Positions 47,889 to 60,400 of a DNA stretch of 64,000 bases are shown one piece after another; the stretch's first letter is position 1; each line of letters begins with the position of its first letter. The stretch comes from Vitrella brassicaformis (Eukaryota; Sar; Vitrellaceae), in the NCBI GenBank assembly GCA_001179505.1, contig CDMY01000368.1, positions 32,109 through 96,108 on the forward strand, written 5' to 3'. Position numbers and translations under genes: made by a program. The notes below the pieces were generated by a model, which made no database searches, had not been told where the DNA came from, and saw nothing but the letters and a program-made list of their open reading frames with translations.

Positions 47889-49842
47889 TCAGGTAGCCAG
47901 TTGTGTAAGCCATTCGTCCCGTGGCTGCTTCCGCAAGAGATCTTCCGCGATCGACGGGGCCGCAGGGGACTCACTCATCGCACCACAGATGGCCTGCAGT
48001 CCAGTCAGAGAATTATCCACCATAGTGAATCAATGACCACGTTGATGTATGTATGTATGTATGTATGTATGGGGAGCAACTCGAATACATACCTGTATTT
48101 GCGCGGCTGAGTAGGTCTGGAATGACTCCTTGTGCAGTGGCGGGAAGTCCTTGGCCGTCACAGCAACGGTCTCCTCGCGAGACGCACCACGACGACCTTC
48201 GCGAGCAAACACAAGGGCATCCAGAGCACTCGCATGCAGCCCTACGTACCTCTGCTGGTGTATTTGTAGGGTTGCGGTCCGCCTTTGGGATGTCTCTGTC
48301 TGTTGTCGTTGTCGTGGTTCCTATAGGGTGCGTTCCGGCCCCCGCCCTCCTGTGGGGCCGCCTGCTTGGACGGCGGCCCTGCTGCCGGTGGTGAAGGCGC
48401 CGGTGCTGGTGCTGGTGCGGGGGGAGGGGGGGGAGGGGGCGGGGGAGGAGCTGCATGACACAACACAACACAACACAACGCAAACCAACCAATAGAGGAA
48501 TTAGTTAGTTGGACAAGAACCTCTCTTGGTGCCATCCTGCTAAAAAGTCAATCATTCATTCACCCACTTATCCATCCATCCATCTATCTATCTATATATC
48601 TGTCTGTCTGTGGTGGTGTGCCGGTGTCTGTCTGTCTGTCTGTCTGTGGTGGTGTGCCGGTGTCTGTCTGTCTGTCTGTCTGTGTGCCACATGGCTGACG
48701 TGGCGGGGGTTGGTTGTGTGTCATGGGCATCTGCATGTGAGGCATCATGGGCATGCCGGGAGCCCACATGGGCATGGGGAAGTAGGGAACGGGCACGAAA
48801 AAGACGCTGCGGGCCCCCTCGACGGCCGGGGGTGTCGAGAGTGGCATTGCACCCCCAGTTGTGGGGCCACCGAAGCCGCCCACGGGGTAGGGGAAGGAGG
48901 GGTAGGGGAAGGAGGGGTACGCCGGCGGCAACGGGTGAGATGCTACTGCATGGGTACCACCTGCTGCACTCGACGGGGTGCTGATGCCGGCAGTCTCGCT
49001 CTTGATCGACGGATGACACGGACGATCTGAATGAACCAACCAGGCAAATAGGCAACCAACCAACGGGACAGTTCCAGGTGCAGCCAGGGCGGATTGCAGG
49101 CAGTGCGGAATGAATGGATGAATGCATGTCTACCTACCTACCCTTCAATCGCTGGCCTTGCAGCCACAGCGCCTGGCCAGTCAGACAGTCAGTCACACAC
49201 ACAGCATGCCATGCCATGCCACCAACGCCCGCGTACGTACGTCTGTGTCTGTGTATGAATGTATGTATGTGTCGCCAGTCAGTCTATCATCTCTGCCTTC
49301 CGACTCTGTGCTGACTGACTGACCACTTTCTGGACCACTGCCTCGTCCACGTCGAGCTTGATGAAGCAGGTGTTGTTGACATCCTTGCCGCACAAAGACA
49401 CACACACGCACACTTCCACCAGAGATCCCAGGCAGCGGCCAGGGGGGAATGCATGCATGAGTCTGCCTTACCTTCCAGATGGACGGCGGCGTGTCGAGCG
49501 ACGCGAGGTGAGGGCAGCGTCCTGCACTCGCCTCGCCGCATACAACACGCATGTTGGCTGGCTGGGGGGGGTATTTGGGTGTGCGTCAGACTGTGTGTGT
49601 GTGTGCGTGTGTACCCAGGAGAACTTCAATGTCACCCTCGATGACGTCTTCGCCCACATCACGCAACTGGAGTGAAGCGGTCACAGCGAGGAAAGCACGA
49701 TCCCACATGCACAGCCATCCATATGGTGTGTGTATCAGTCTGCCTGCCTTGATAGTTTGGCGAGGGTGGTGGTGGTCCAATACCTCCACCGAATCGTCGT
49801 GGGTGGACACCGCTTGAGGGGTTTCTGCCGAATCAGCCATTA
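47889..49842 (-). CDS. Proline-rich protein of unknown function
   Basis: About seven exons. The start MADSAETPQAVSTHDDSVEV is followed by a GC-donor intron (about 49747). The next exons are LRDVGEDVIEGDIEVLLG (49660-49610), CGEASAGRCPHLASLDTPP (49540-49480) and DVNNTCFIKLDVDEAVVQK (49385-49330). A Pro/Met/Phe-rich exon follows (PSFPYPSFPYPVGGFGG, PMWAPGMPMMPHMQMPM, 48900-48720), then a run of proline with PAPAPAP (48450-48400). Near the end is AVTAKDFPPLHKESFQTY (48160-48110), and the last exon ends RDEWLTQLAT and stop. The Pro/Met-rich body and the short FPPL motif recall RNA-associated scaffold proteins, but no family is recognised. Confidence 0.55.
48600..48684 (+). repeat. Direct duplication with TGTC microsatellite
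   Basis: Two copies of a unit made of several TGTC repeats and TGTGGTGGTGTGCCGGTG lie end to end at 48600-48684. They fall in an intron of the proline-rich gene. Confidence 0.7.
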
Positions 49843-50019
49843 GATCTGCCGCCACAAGGCTTAGCACCACAAACCCAACGCTCTTGAGAAATCCCAGATC
49901 CGGCTGCGAGCTAAGCTCGCTGCAGATTTTTGAGTCAAGCAATATTCAGCAAAGGAGCGCTTCTCTGTCTGCGTCATCTAGGCCTCCCTCGCCAGAGATC
50001 TGGCACCGTGTGAGTGCCG
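49843..50019. promoter_or_regulatory. Probable bidirectional promoter (proline-rich gene / DDB1)
   Basis: Only 177 bp separate the two divergent start codons. The stretch has no microsatellites and no recognised core motif. Confidence 0.4.
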
Positions 50020-53000
50020 ATGTCGGCTTACAATGTATTTGTGACAGCACAGGTGAGAAGAATACATTCGTCTGTCGGTTTGGGTAATCCACTCATGTCT
50101 TCTTGTATGGTGCTGTATGTCCCCGACCAGCCCGCCACGGCCGTGTCGGTGGCATGCACAGCCCACTTCCGCCACGCCGCCCCGAGCGACCACACCATCG
50201 GCGCATCATCTGGTGCCGCCGCCGCCGCCGCAGCCAGCGCCAGCAACGACGGCTCGGCATACCCTGACCTCATCTTGGCCAAGCGAAGCCGTCTGGAGGT
50301 CTTCAAGCCTATCTGCCAACCAGTAGAGCAAGACATGACAGACATGGACGAGGGTGAGGGTGACAGTGGTGGCGGCGGGGATGAGGTGCGGTTGGAGCCC
50401 GTGCTGAATGTGCCCATCTACGGCCGCATCTGCCTGCTGCAGCCATTCCGCCCAACCGGCACAGCCAAAGTGAGTCGGGTCGGCAGTTGGGGAGGATGTA
50501 TGCATGCATGCGTTGCGCGCCTCTCTGTCTGTCTGTCTGCCTGTGTGTAGGACCTGCTGTTCGTCACGACAGAGAAACAGCAGTACTTCATCCTCTCATA
50601 CGATAGCACGCGGCAGGTCGGTGGTCTTTTGTCCTCTCCCAGTCTTCATCTTGACCTCCATCCCTTCTTGCTTGATGCATGGCATGCAGGAAATACTGAC
50701 GCTCATGCATGAGGAGTACAAGGTGAGTGTTTCTAGATACACACACACGTGCCCTCTGGGAACAGTGCACCAGCCCATGTGAGTGTTCGTTCATCCCTCC
50801 CTCCCTGTCCGTCTGTCTGTCTGTCTGTGTGTTGGTGTATAGGATGCGACAGCTCGTCCCGTCCAAGACGGTCACCGGTGCTGCATCCATCCTGACGGGC
50901 ATGTGATCGCGCTGCAGTACTACGAGAGCCTCCTGCGGATCATCCAGATATCTGACCTGGGCGGCCGACGGCTGGAAATCAAGGAGGGCTTCAACGTCAG
51001 GCTGGACTTCCTGGACGTCATCGACATGACGTTTCTCCACACACGAGGACACACTACCCACACACACACCGACATGGCCAGCAATGGCATCATGGCACAA
51101 ACACACCCCGTCATCGCCATCCTCTACGCAAAGGACGCAGACGACACACATGGAGGTACGGACGGGAGGGAGGAGGCACACACACAGGAACGCACATACA
51201 CACACACAACGCCGATAGCACTGCTTGACCGAGGCTAGTTCCTTCCTTCCTTCCTTGCTGCCTGTGTTGCTGTCCATCCATTCCCTCCCTCCCTCCCTCC
51301 CTGGCTCCCTCCCTCTTTGTCTGTCTTCCCTGCCTGCTGGTCCACCACGGCACGGCATCCAGGTGCCACCACAGCAGGGAAGCGAGGTCTGAAGATACTG
51401 GAAATCAGCACGAGCGAGCGTACCAGCCTGGACTTCGGTAGCAGTGTGGGACAAGAGACCGATGGTGCAGCGGGGCCCGGTGGCCTCGACGTGGACGTCG
51501 ACGCAGGTGCCACCCGGGTGCTGGCGCTGCCCCCGCCGCTCAACGGGCTGTTGGTCTTGGGGCGTGCGTCCATCAGCTACCTCTACAACCTCCCCGGCAC
51601 CCGCCATGACACCAGGACGAGTGGCAGGCAGGGTGGCCAAGGCAAGAAGAAACGGACGGGCAACGACGCCTTCGGCCCTCAACAGCAGCAACACGTCACC
51701 CTGCACACCCCATCGGGGGCGCTGGGTAGGGAAACCATATCCATACAGCCTGTCGAGGTGAGTCAGTGAGTGCCCACACACGACGGACGGACGAACGTCT
51801 GTATACATACATACGTTCGGACACGTACGTCATCCCATCCAAGTAGCACGTACTTGCACGCGTAGTGCCTGCCCCCTCCCTATGTTGTGCCTGCAGGTGT
51901 CTTGTGTGGTGGCGGCCAATTCGAGCCAGGACAGTTCCAGTGGTGCTGTTCGGCAGCGCTGCATAGTTGGAGACAAGCGGGGCCGTCTGTTCGTCCTTCA
52001 CGTCGTCGGCCACAAGTGAGCAGGACAGGCGCGGCGCCACCAAGAAATGCAGTTCACTGCTCTGTGTCCGCTACGGCATTCTGACGCACGCAGGGGTGCC
52101 CGCGAATCTGCATCCTCCGCAAAGGCACCTATGGAGGGTGCGTAGGCCGTATGTCACAAACGGCACGATCATGGCCGAAGGTCATAACTCTTTGCTCTCT
52201 CGATGCGCTTGGGTTTTCTTTCTGCAGACGATGTGGATATGTGCGGGTCCAGCATCACTCTCAGCTTTCAGTATCTGGGTGCCGGCAGCGTCCCGAGCTC
52301 CCACGGCCTGGCCTTTCTGCCCCTTGCGGATCGCATGGGAGACGCAGCGGCCCCCGCTTGGCAGGGGCTGCTCTTCATCGGGTCCAAGAGCGGCGACTCC
52401 CAACTCATCAAAGTCCACGACAAGACGAAGCGACACAGTCGCCGAGCGAGGCCTGAGCTGCGAGACGATGAGGGTGAGCAAGTAGGGTGCGGTGCATGCA
52501 TTTGCATGTAGCAAGGTGGGTGGCATCCAAGGGAGGTCCTGAGCCACCAGGCAGGCACCTCTGCGTGTGTACGCCATACGTACGTATATCGCGGCTGGTC
52601 CTGTACGTAGGTGATGTGGTGATGGGTGGGGATGGCGGCGAGCCGACGGGAGACGATGGATACCTTCTGTCGGCAATAGCTTCGTACCCAAATCTAGGAC
52701 CGATGGTGGGGAGGACACACACGGCACCCCCCCCCCCCCCCCCCNNNNNNNNNNNNNNNNNNNNNNNNNNNNNNNNNNNNNNNNNNNNNNNNNNNNNNNN
52801 NNNNNNNNNNNNNNNNNNNNNNNNNNNNNNNNNNNNNNNNNNNNNNNNNNNNNNNNNNNNNNNNNNNNNNNNNNNNNNNNNNNNNNNNNNNNNNNNNNNN
52901 NNNNNNNNNNNNNNNNNNNNNNNNNNNNNNNNNNNNNNNNNNNNNNNNNNNNNNNNNNNNNNNNNNNNNNNNNNNNNNNNNNNNNNNNNNNNNNNNNNNN

Positions 53001-56000
53001 NNNNNNNNNNNNNNNNNNNNNNNNNNNNNNNNNNNNNNNNNNNNCCCCCCCCCCCCCCGCCCCGATTGATTGATGCACGTGTCTGTCGCTTGACCTCTGT
53101 GTGCACAGGTGGACTTTTGCATCGTCGATCTCGAAAACCAAGGCCAGAGCCAGGCAGGCAGGGAAGGGGGACAGTAACAGACAGACATGACACACATCGG
53201 TCTTGAGGTCGGCTGTGTGTCCGCATGTGTCTCGTCAGGTGGTTGCGGCATGCGGCTGGTGCAAGTCTGGCTCGTTGCGGCTCATTCGGAATGGTATCGG
53301 CATCCACGAGCAAGCGTCAGTCGACCTGCCGGCCATTCGTGGCCTGTGGCCTCTCAAGGCCGATGTCAACGATGACAACGCCAAGATACTGATACAAGTA
53401 AGAAAGGGACGCACGTATGCATGGCTTTCCAGGCGTGTCTCTCTCGCACGATGGATGTCTCTCGGTTGTCTGTCTGTCTGTCTGTCTGCGCGTCCCCCAC
53501 CCACTCACTCACTTGTCCACCCAGACATTCATCGGGCAGACGCGTGCTCTGGTGCTCCAAGAGGACGAGCTGTCAGAAGAGACCTTGCCAGGGCTGCTCC
53601 ACGACGAGGAGACCATCCACTGCGGCAACGTCACCGCACACAATCAAGCAGTACAAGTGAGCTACTGACTGAACGTATCGCGGACAGGCAGGCAGACAGG
53701 ACAGATGGGCTCCCGAGTGCGAGACCCCGACTTGCTTGTCTCCTGTTGCTTCTCAGGTAACTCGGGGCTGCATCCGGATTTTGTCTGCGACAAGCTGCGA
53801 AGCGCAGAGGCAGTGGAGGTCAGTCAGACGTACACCCTTGCGTCCGCATGGCGATGCACCGTGCGGCACTTGTTTATTCTCTGGGCTGTTTGTCTCGCCT
53901 CCCACTATCCTCTTGAACTGCAGGCCGACGGACCTCAACGCTGCCATGCTGCCCGCCGATGCGAGCATCAATGGTTCCACCCGCATCAACGTGGCCACGT
54001 CTTCTGCAACCTCCTCCCAAGTCCTCCTCGGACTCTCGGGAGGGATACTCGCCCTTTTGCGGGTCGCCGACGATGCCCCGGGGAAGTTGGAACTCATGAG
54101 CATCAAAAAGATGGTACGCACGTACGTACACAACTACCACAGGCAGAGAGACAGGTGACGAGACAGCGCTGTAGAAGGTTACGTGCCTGGACGCCCCTTT
54201 GCTCGTAGGAGAGCGAGATCGCCTGCCTGGACCTGTATCCTGAGCGGGGCGTATGCGGTGTCGGCTTGTGGGTCTCGTGCAGCGTCTCTCTGATGAGCCT
54301 CCCTTCCCTGTCGCTTCTCCACAACGAGGTGTTAGGTGGCGACATCATCCCTCGATCCCTTCTGCTGGCTCAGCTCAACCAAGCAGTCGACAGGAGCGAT
54401 GACATCATGGCCGACGGAGGACCAGCTGAGACAGGGCAACCCACGCATCCCTTCTTCTTGCTGGTCGGAATGGGCGATGGCCGCCTCATGTCGTACGCCG
54501 TCCAAACCAAGGGGTCACATGAGCAGAGGGGTGGGGAGGCGCCGGCACAGGATGACCCAGTGCATGCAATTGAGGTGTCAAACAAGAAGGCCGTCCACCT
54601 CGGCTCCCAGCCAATCACATTGGTCAAGTTTACCACTTTAGGGCGGCCGAGCGTCTTTGCCACAGGCGACCGGCCGACAGTGGTTTCGTTGTCCAGTGAC
54701 ATCGGGGAAAGCGCCAATGCCTCGAGCTCTCAAGACATGGGCAAGCTCCTCTACTCCAACGTAAACCTGCGACAGCTCAATCACGTGTGCAGCTTCAGCA
54801 GCCCTAGCTTCCCAGGGTGTCTCGCCTTTGCGAACGAGGTGCCAAAACACTCATGGATGGGTGTGATGTGTGAGAGGGTGGCAGCGGCTGTGGGTGGATG
54901 CGGGTGTGTGATTTCCTTCGCTAGGAACAACTCACTATCGGCGGGATCGATTCGATCGCCAAGCTCCACGTGCGAAGCGTCGCACTCAAGCAAAGCCCAA
55001 ACAGGTCAACATCGTGCACTCGTTAAACCATGTACATACGAATGGCATGTCTCGGCCGTGATCTCCACAGAATAGCCTATAACAAGACATTCGGAGGCTT
55101 TTGTGTTGCATGTTCAAAGGACGAGACGGTACGGGGACGATATCACTGACATGGCCCCTGGTCGATCGCGCGCATGCACTGCATACGGTGCAGGATGACG
55201 AGTCGAGCAGCCAGCTGTCCTCGTTACTCTTCGTGAATGGAGGGACACTGGAAATAGAACACAGCATCGGTAGGAGGGGAGAACACGGAGAGAGCGCAAC
55301 CGCGCAACCAATCTCTCCCTTGCGATACTTCGCTTCGATGCCTGCAGAACTCAAGGCGAAGGAGCAGCCGTCTGCCATCGCCTCGGTGGTCTTTAAGTCG
55401 ACGGACTTGGACGAAGACGGCGAGACACAACCAGAGCACTTGCTGGTCCTTGGAGTAAGTGTAGTTTCGGAAGAGGTATTCGACTGTGAGACCGGGCGTC
55501 TGTACGTGTACCGTTTGGACGTCGATGTAAGCATGCAACAGCACGTCTGCTTTAGCTCTGTCTAGGTGTGCATGTCTCAGAGTCGGAGGGTCGTGCAGGT
55601 TGCCGAGTGCCACGTCGACGGGGCAGTATGGGACATCGTACCGTTTCAGGGGCGTATCGCTGTTGCGGTCAACTCGAAGGTGTGCAGGAGCCCGGGGACA
55701 GAAAGCACCGTTTAACCCTGACTTCTGGCTTTAGGTGAGTATCTACGATCTCACCAACCAGGACGACGCGGGAACAGCCCTTGTCGAAGTGTGCAGCATA
55801 CCTCAAAGAGTGCAGGTGCTGAAGCTCGACGCAAGGTAAGACGCAAAGCCAAGGGTGTCTCCATGAACATGCGTACCTGTCTTTCGTGTATCAGGGGTGA
55901 TCTTCTTCTTTGTGGAGTAAGTGTATCGAGTCGCTATTGATCGTCAATCCGTATGACCAGCATCATGAGGGCTCTTGCGCTACTATCAGGACTTGATGCA

Positions 56001-57153
56001 GTCAGCATCTCTTCTGAGATTCGAGAAAAGCAAGCAAGAGCTCGAGGAGATAGCGTCTCATGCCGGCCAGCTTTGGACCACGTAAGGTGCCCACATTGGG
56101 TAAGATGCTCAAACCCTATCATGGCCATCGTGAGCCTGTTTCAGGAGTGTGGCTTTCCTGGATGACGACACTTATCTTGCGGCTGGTATTTTTGTTTCGC
56201 GAGGAAAGTGCTAAGGCAGGCACATCCTTTCTGTTTGTTTCCACGTCAGATGACCAGAAAAACATCCTCACACTCTGCCGGAACACCGAGGCAACTACAG
56301 ACGAGGAGCGTTCGAACCTCGAAGGTATCTTGGTGTATTATCACCTGAGGGAACGTGGAGGGATGTATCCGTGCGTTTACAGTGGTCGGCATGTGGCACA
56401 GCGGAGAGCAGATCAACCGGTACCCGTCCAGCAGATTAACCGGAGTAGCACCTGAACCATTACTGGTTCGGTTCTTTCGGCTTTTTCTGTCAGCTTCTGT
56501 CTAGGGTCTCTCGTCACGACGCCACTTCCGAAGAAAGATGATACCATGCACGAGGGCGAGGAAGCTACAGCAGACTTTGACTTCTTGCCTGTCCAGCGCT
56601 TGATCTGGGTTTCAGCCGATGGTGCGATTGGTGAGGTTCTGTCTCTGAAGGTGCGAACATCAGAAAGGAAAGAATAATCAGAAATATATCAGTCCTGATT
56701 TACAGGGCGAGAAGGAGTTCGCAAGGCTTATGATGGTACGTTTGAAGAATATGACTCTGGAGCTTCTCTGAGCACTTTTCTCGCATTCAGATCCAAGATG
56801 CAATCGTTTCTGTCGCTCCTGTAATTGGAGGTCTCCAGCACAGCAAGTGGCGTGAATTCGAGAACATAGTTGCGCAGCTTGAAGAAGTAGGAAAGCAAAG
56901 CAGAACTGGCGAACGGGGGATGGTTTTCTGTTTTGGAAGGGAACCCATCGCGGATTCATCGACGGAGATTTGGTCGAGCGATTCCTGGAGATGGGAGCTG
57001 ACGACCAGGGCAAAGTCGTCGACAAGTTGAAGTAAGGTGTCGTTTTTGGATTACAAAGTCGGCGTCGTCCTCTTCTTTCTCTTGTGCAGAAACGCTGGCC
57101 TCGAGTGCGACCGTGCAGCGCTCGTCACAATGTGCGAAGGTTTCCGTATCTGA
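50020..57153 (+). CDS. DDB1: DNA damage-binding protein 1, CUL4 ubiquitin ligase adaptor
   Basis: DDB1 is the three-propeller adaptor that joins substrate receptors to CUL4 ligases and acts in nucleotide-excision repair. The start is MSAYNVFVTAQ. The order of conserved blocks follows the family end to end: VPIYGRICLLQPFRP (50410), DLLFVTTEKQQYFILSY (50550), FNVRLDFLDVIDMTFL (50990), GDSQLIKV (52390), RNGIGIHEQASVDLP with GLWPL (53290-53355), FIGQTRALVL (53525), CGNVTAHN (53620), LGGDIIPRSLLLAQL (54333), FATGDRPTVVSLSSD (54655), SNVNLRQLNHVC (54757), AFLDDDTYLAA (56150), TEATTDEERSNLEG (56290), QHSKWREFEN (56837) and GFIDGDLVERFLEMG (56952). The final exon ends CEGFRI and stop. A 300-N gap lies within one intron or between exons of the second propeller (52745-53044), so a small exon could be missing. 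Confidence 0.93.
52727..53058. other. Assembly gap: 300 N flanked by poly-C
   Basis: Exactly 300 N (52745-53044) are bordered by C runs on both sides. A round gap size and matching homopolymers suggest a scaffold join of estimated length. Conserved DDB1 blocks on both sides support the join. Confidence 0.95.
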
Positions 57154-57419
57154 ACAAAGACTTTATTCTACGTGAAGTGACCATGTCCATGTTGAACGAG
57201 TTCCCATGTGTGGACGCACGTGACTTTGTCAACTCTAGAAACAGCTCTCTAGAAACCGCCCAAATTGCTCCTCCGGGACAAGAAAAAACAGTCACTTTGC
57301 CATGAAACACCGGACAGTAATGTGGAGTGAAAAAAACACGGGTAAGTTGGCCAGAAAAAGCCGTGCTGCGTTGGTAAACACGCAATTCCGTGAAAAAGGA
57401 TGAAGTCAGGCTGACCCCA
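57154..57419. other. Convergent 3' spacer of DDB1 and GWD
   Basis: About 266 bp lie between the two stop codons. The stretch is A/T-richer than the left part of the window, with A runs at 57284-57290 and 57328-57335. No gene is seen. Confidence 0.5.
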
Positions 57420-60400
57420 CTAAACCTGAGGCCTTGTCTGGACGATGAAGACGTCCTCCTCGTTAACCACGCAGCCTTCGACGTCCTGAGCCCAAGAAGA
57501 CCGTAAAGGTCCTCGGTCGAAAGTGGTGAGAACGCTTACCTGTGGAACACCCTTCATGGCCTTTTCGATTTCGAACCCTGCCTGTCCTAGCTTTGTTAGG
57601 AGCCTCTCCCTATATGCTGAATCTTGCACGATGCGCAGTCGATGATAACGCAAACGAACCTGTGGACAAGTGAAGGATATTTCATCCCAGCGCTGCTTCT
57701 TTGTTGCTTATACCTCCTTGCTCCGCTCTGCTGTCACGGACTCAAACAGGCCTGCTCCAGCGAAACCCTGCTCATTGACATCATTCCTCATGCCTTCACA
57801 GGTTCACGGTGTACAGGGAGTGAGCTCACTTCAAGGTCTTCGCCATTGCTATCAGATCGAAAGATCAGACAAGCCGTCGGCCTCAATGCAACGCTCTTCG
57901 ACAGGAAGGAAACGATCTGCGAAGGAATGAAAAAAGAACGATCCAGTCATCCCGATGAGGGCCAGTCCTTACTTGGGGTTTCTCTCCCTTCTTCACCCTA
58001 AAACTCAGGGCACGACCAGGATAGTTCCCAACCAACGTCTCCCCGAGGCCTGGCACTACTTCTCCGTACCTGGTCAAATTACAAGAAATGTAACCATGAT
58101 AGACCAGAAGGTGCACGGGCAGAGTGGATACTTACACCTCGTCTTTCTCGTCTGAGAAAGGGTTCTGTGTGTGGAGGACGAAGGCGTAGGAGGCAGGCAA
58201 CAGCTCCTGTATGAGGACTGCCATGTTCTGAAGGGGAAGAAAAACACACACACACATGCAAACGAGCGAGCATGGGAAATCTTGCAAGAATCGTTGCTTT
58301 GCGCACCAGCTCATGATACTTCCTTCCGGCTTTGGATAAGCTGAGAGAAAGCGAAAGTCTTATCGCCTGCAGCCGAAACGCACCGCTCACACTGATTCCT
58401 ACCTGACCCACGGGCGTATACCAAAAAGGCTGGCCCAAACAGCTTTAACAGCTTCCCAAGCGGCATCTTCGTCTTTGAGCAGATCCAGAAGACGACATTC
58501 GTCCTGCCCCTTTCCTCTCGCTGCAGCTTGCATTGTCTCTTTAAGAGCGCTGAGGTATTCATCCGGCTCCACGAGCTCTTCGATGAAATGCTTTGCCTGT
58601 GCGTCAACAAACAAGGCGAAAGGAATTCAAGTCTACTTAACTCAGAACTCTCGTACCGATCCAAATATGCCAGCTGCGCGGTCATTACTGGTGTCAGGTT
58701 TGAGCTGAGACAAAAGTGATTTCAACCTTGGAAGAACAGTGTTCTCATTCAACCTGAGACAAAGCCGTGGAAGGCAAAACATTGTCATTGCCGCACCTTT
58801 CCTCTTACGGATGCATTAGAGTTTTTTGCATTGTCCCGTAAGGTAGGGCCTATGAGAACACTCGAAATGGCTGGCTGAGTACCTCGAATAAGCTTCGTGC
58901 GGAGTCTTACCACGGCTTCTGGGGTCCTTATTTCGAATGGCAGTTGTGATGAGGTTTCCATCAAGGTTTTGGCTAGAATCTGAAGGTTGAGTGACTTCGA
59001 GCCGACTACTGACCTGCAAACGAAATGATTAAGCAGCAAAGACGGCCACGTAAACCAATCCCCTGGTCTCACCTGTCGAACTCCGACGGTGCGACAACCC
59101 ATCGATTGCTTCGCTGTGTGAGATTCATCTCCGCTTGGCTGGCTCGCCTTCCCTTAAGCGCACTATCCTCAATCAGCAGCCGGCTTTCTTGTCTTGATAG
59201 ACCTCTCATGGCCGCCTTTTTGGATTGTTTGTCAAGATCGTCAGGACGAGGCACCTCGGTGATTGTCAAGCCTGTTGGACATCAAGGAGTCGATTGAAAG
59301 CAGTCTCGTAAAAGGAAGCGGCGCCGTCTCTCACCGGATCCGTCCTTCTTTGCGCGAATCTCAATCCATTTGCCCAAGAAGTCGCCTTCGATCTGCTGAG
59401 TGAGATCGGCGTCAAAGCTGACGGCTGAAGACACGACACAGTTTTGCAATTGATGGACACACTTTGGTACCAGTGTAGACCACTGCAAATTATTTGGAAG
59501 CCAACCTAGTAGGACGCCTGCGTTTCTCGCGCGGACAGAAACATGACTAAGAATATCCTGATCGAAGAAATACCGATTGTCTATGAGGGATCTATGTGCG
59601 TACACTGACTCACCGGTGATTCTGCAGCGCTCCGGACAAGAACACCATGCACGCCCGCCGGAACTTCCTCCTCACCGCTGACGGCTGGCACAAGATTACT
59701 GCGTCAGACTTGCCAAGCGAACAAAAATTTCCTCACCGCCGCAAAGGAAAATGGTAGGCCTTTCGTAGACTTTGTCCTGGATGTGCATAAGCCTGTTGTC
59801 ACAGAGAACAGAAATTTGTATGTACTCGCAGAGCTCTTGTCAAGACTCTCTCCACCGGTCAATCTTTTTCAGTTCCCCTTGGATTCGGTCGACAACCGAT
59901 ATCATTTGCCACGGCGGCAGGTGAGCAATTGCTCGAAGCTCCGGCTCGATGCGCTTGAGGACTAAACTCACCTGATGGCGGTAAATAAAGAAAACACTTT
60001 CATCTCCTGTCATCGCCCTTTTTTCATGCTCCAATCCATAACCGAGAACAAAACGCTTCCGCGGACGACTTCATCAACAAAGACCTGTGATACGCCGACC
60101 GACATTGTGTCTTCATTTTAGGCGACTCGTGTGTGTATGCATGCGATGCCATACCTCCAAGACCTGCATCGAGACAAACAACATCGGTGAGAACAGGGAA
60201 CAATAATGATGAAGGGCCTCACCTGGGGATCAGTTCCAACTTGGGAACCTAAGAACTTCGCCTTTGGTCCAAGCAGGTTCTGGAACTCATCGACGACGTC
60301 TCCAACACTTCTTGCAGCTCGATCACAAAGTCCCTGTGTGTGGAAAAATCGAATCGGTGCAAACTCTCTTCACTGATGTCGCGCTTGAGTAAATCGCGTA

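Noticed and set aside
52408-53313. Open frames running through the N gap
   Set aside because: They exist only because N has no stop codons. No homology supports them.
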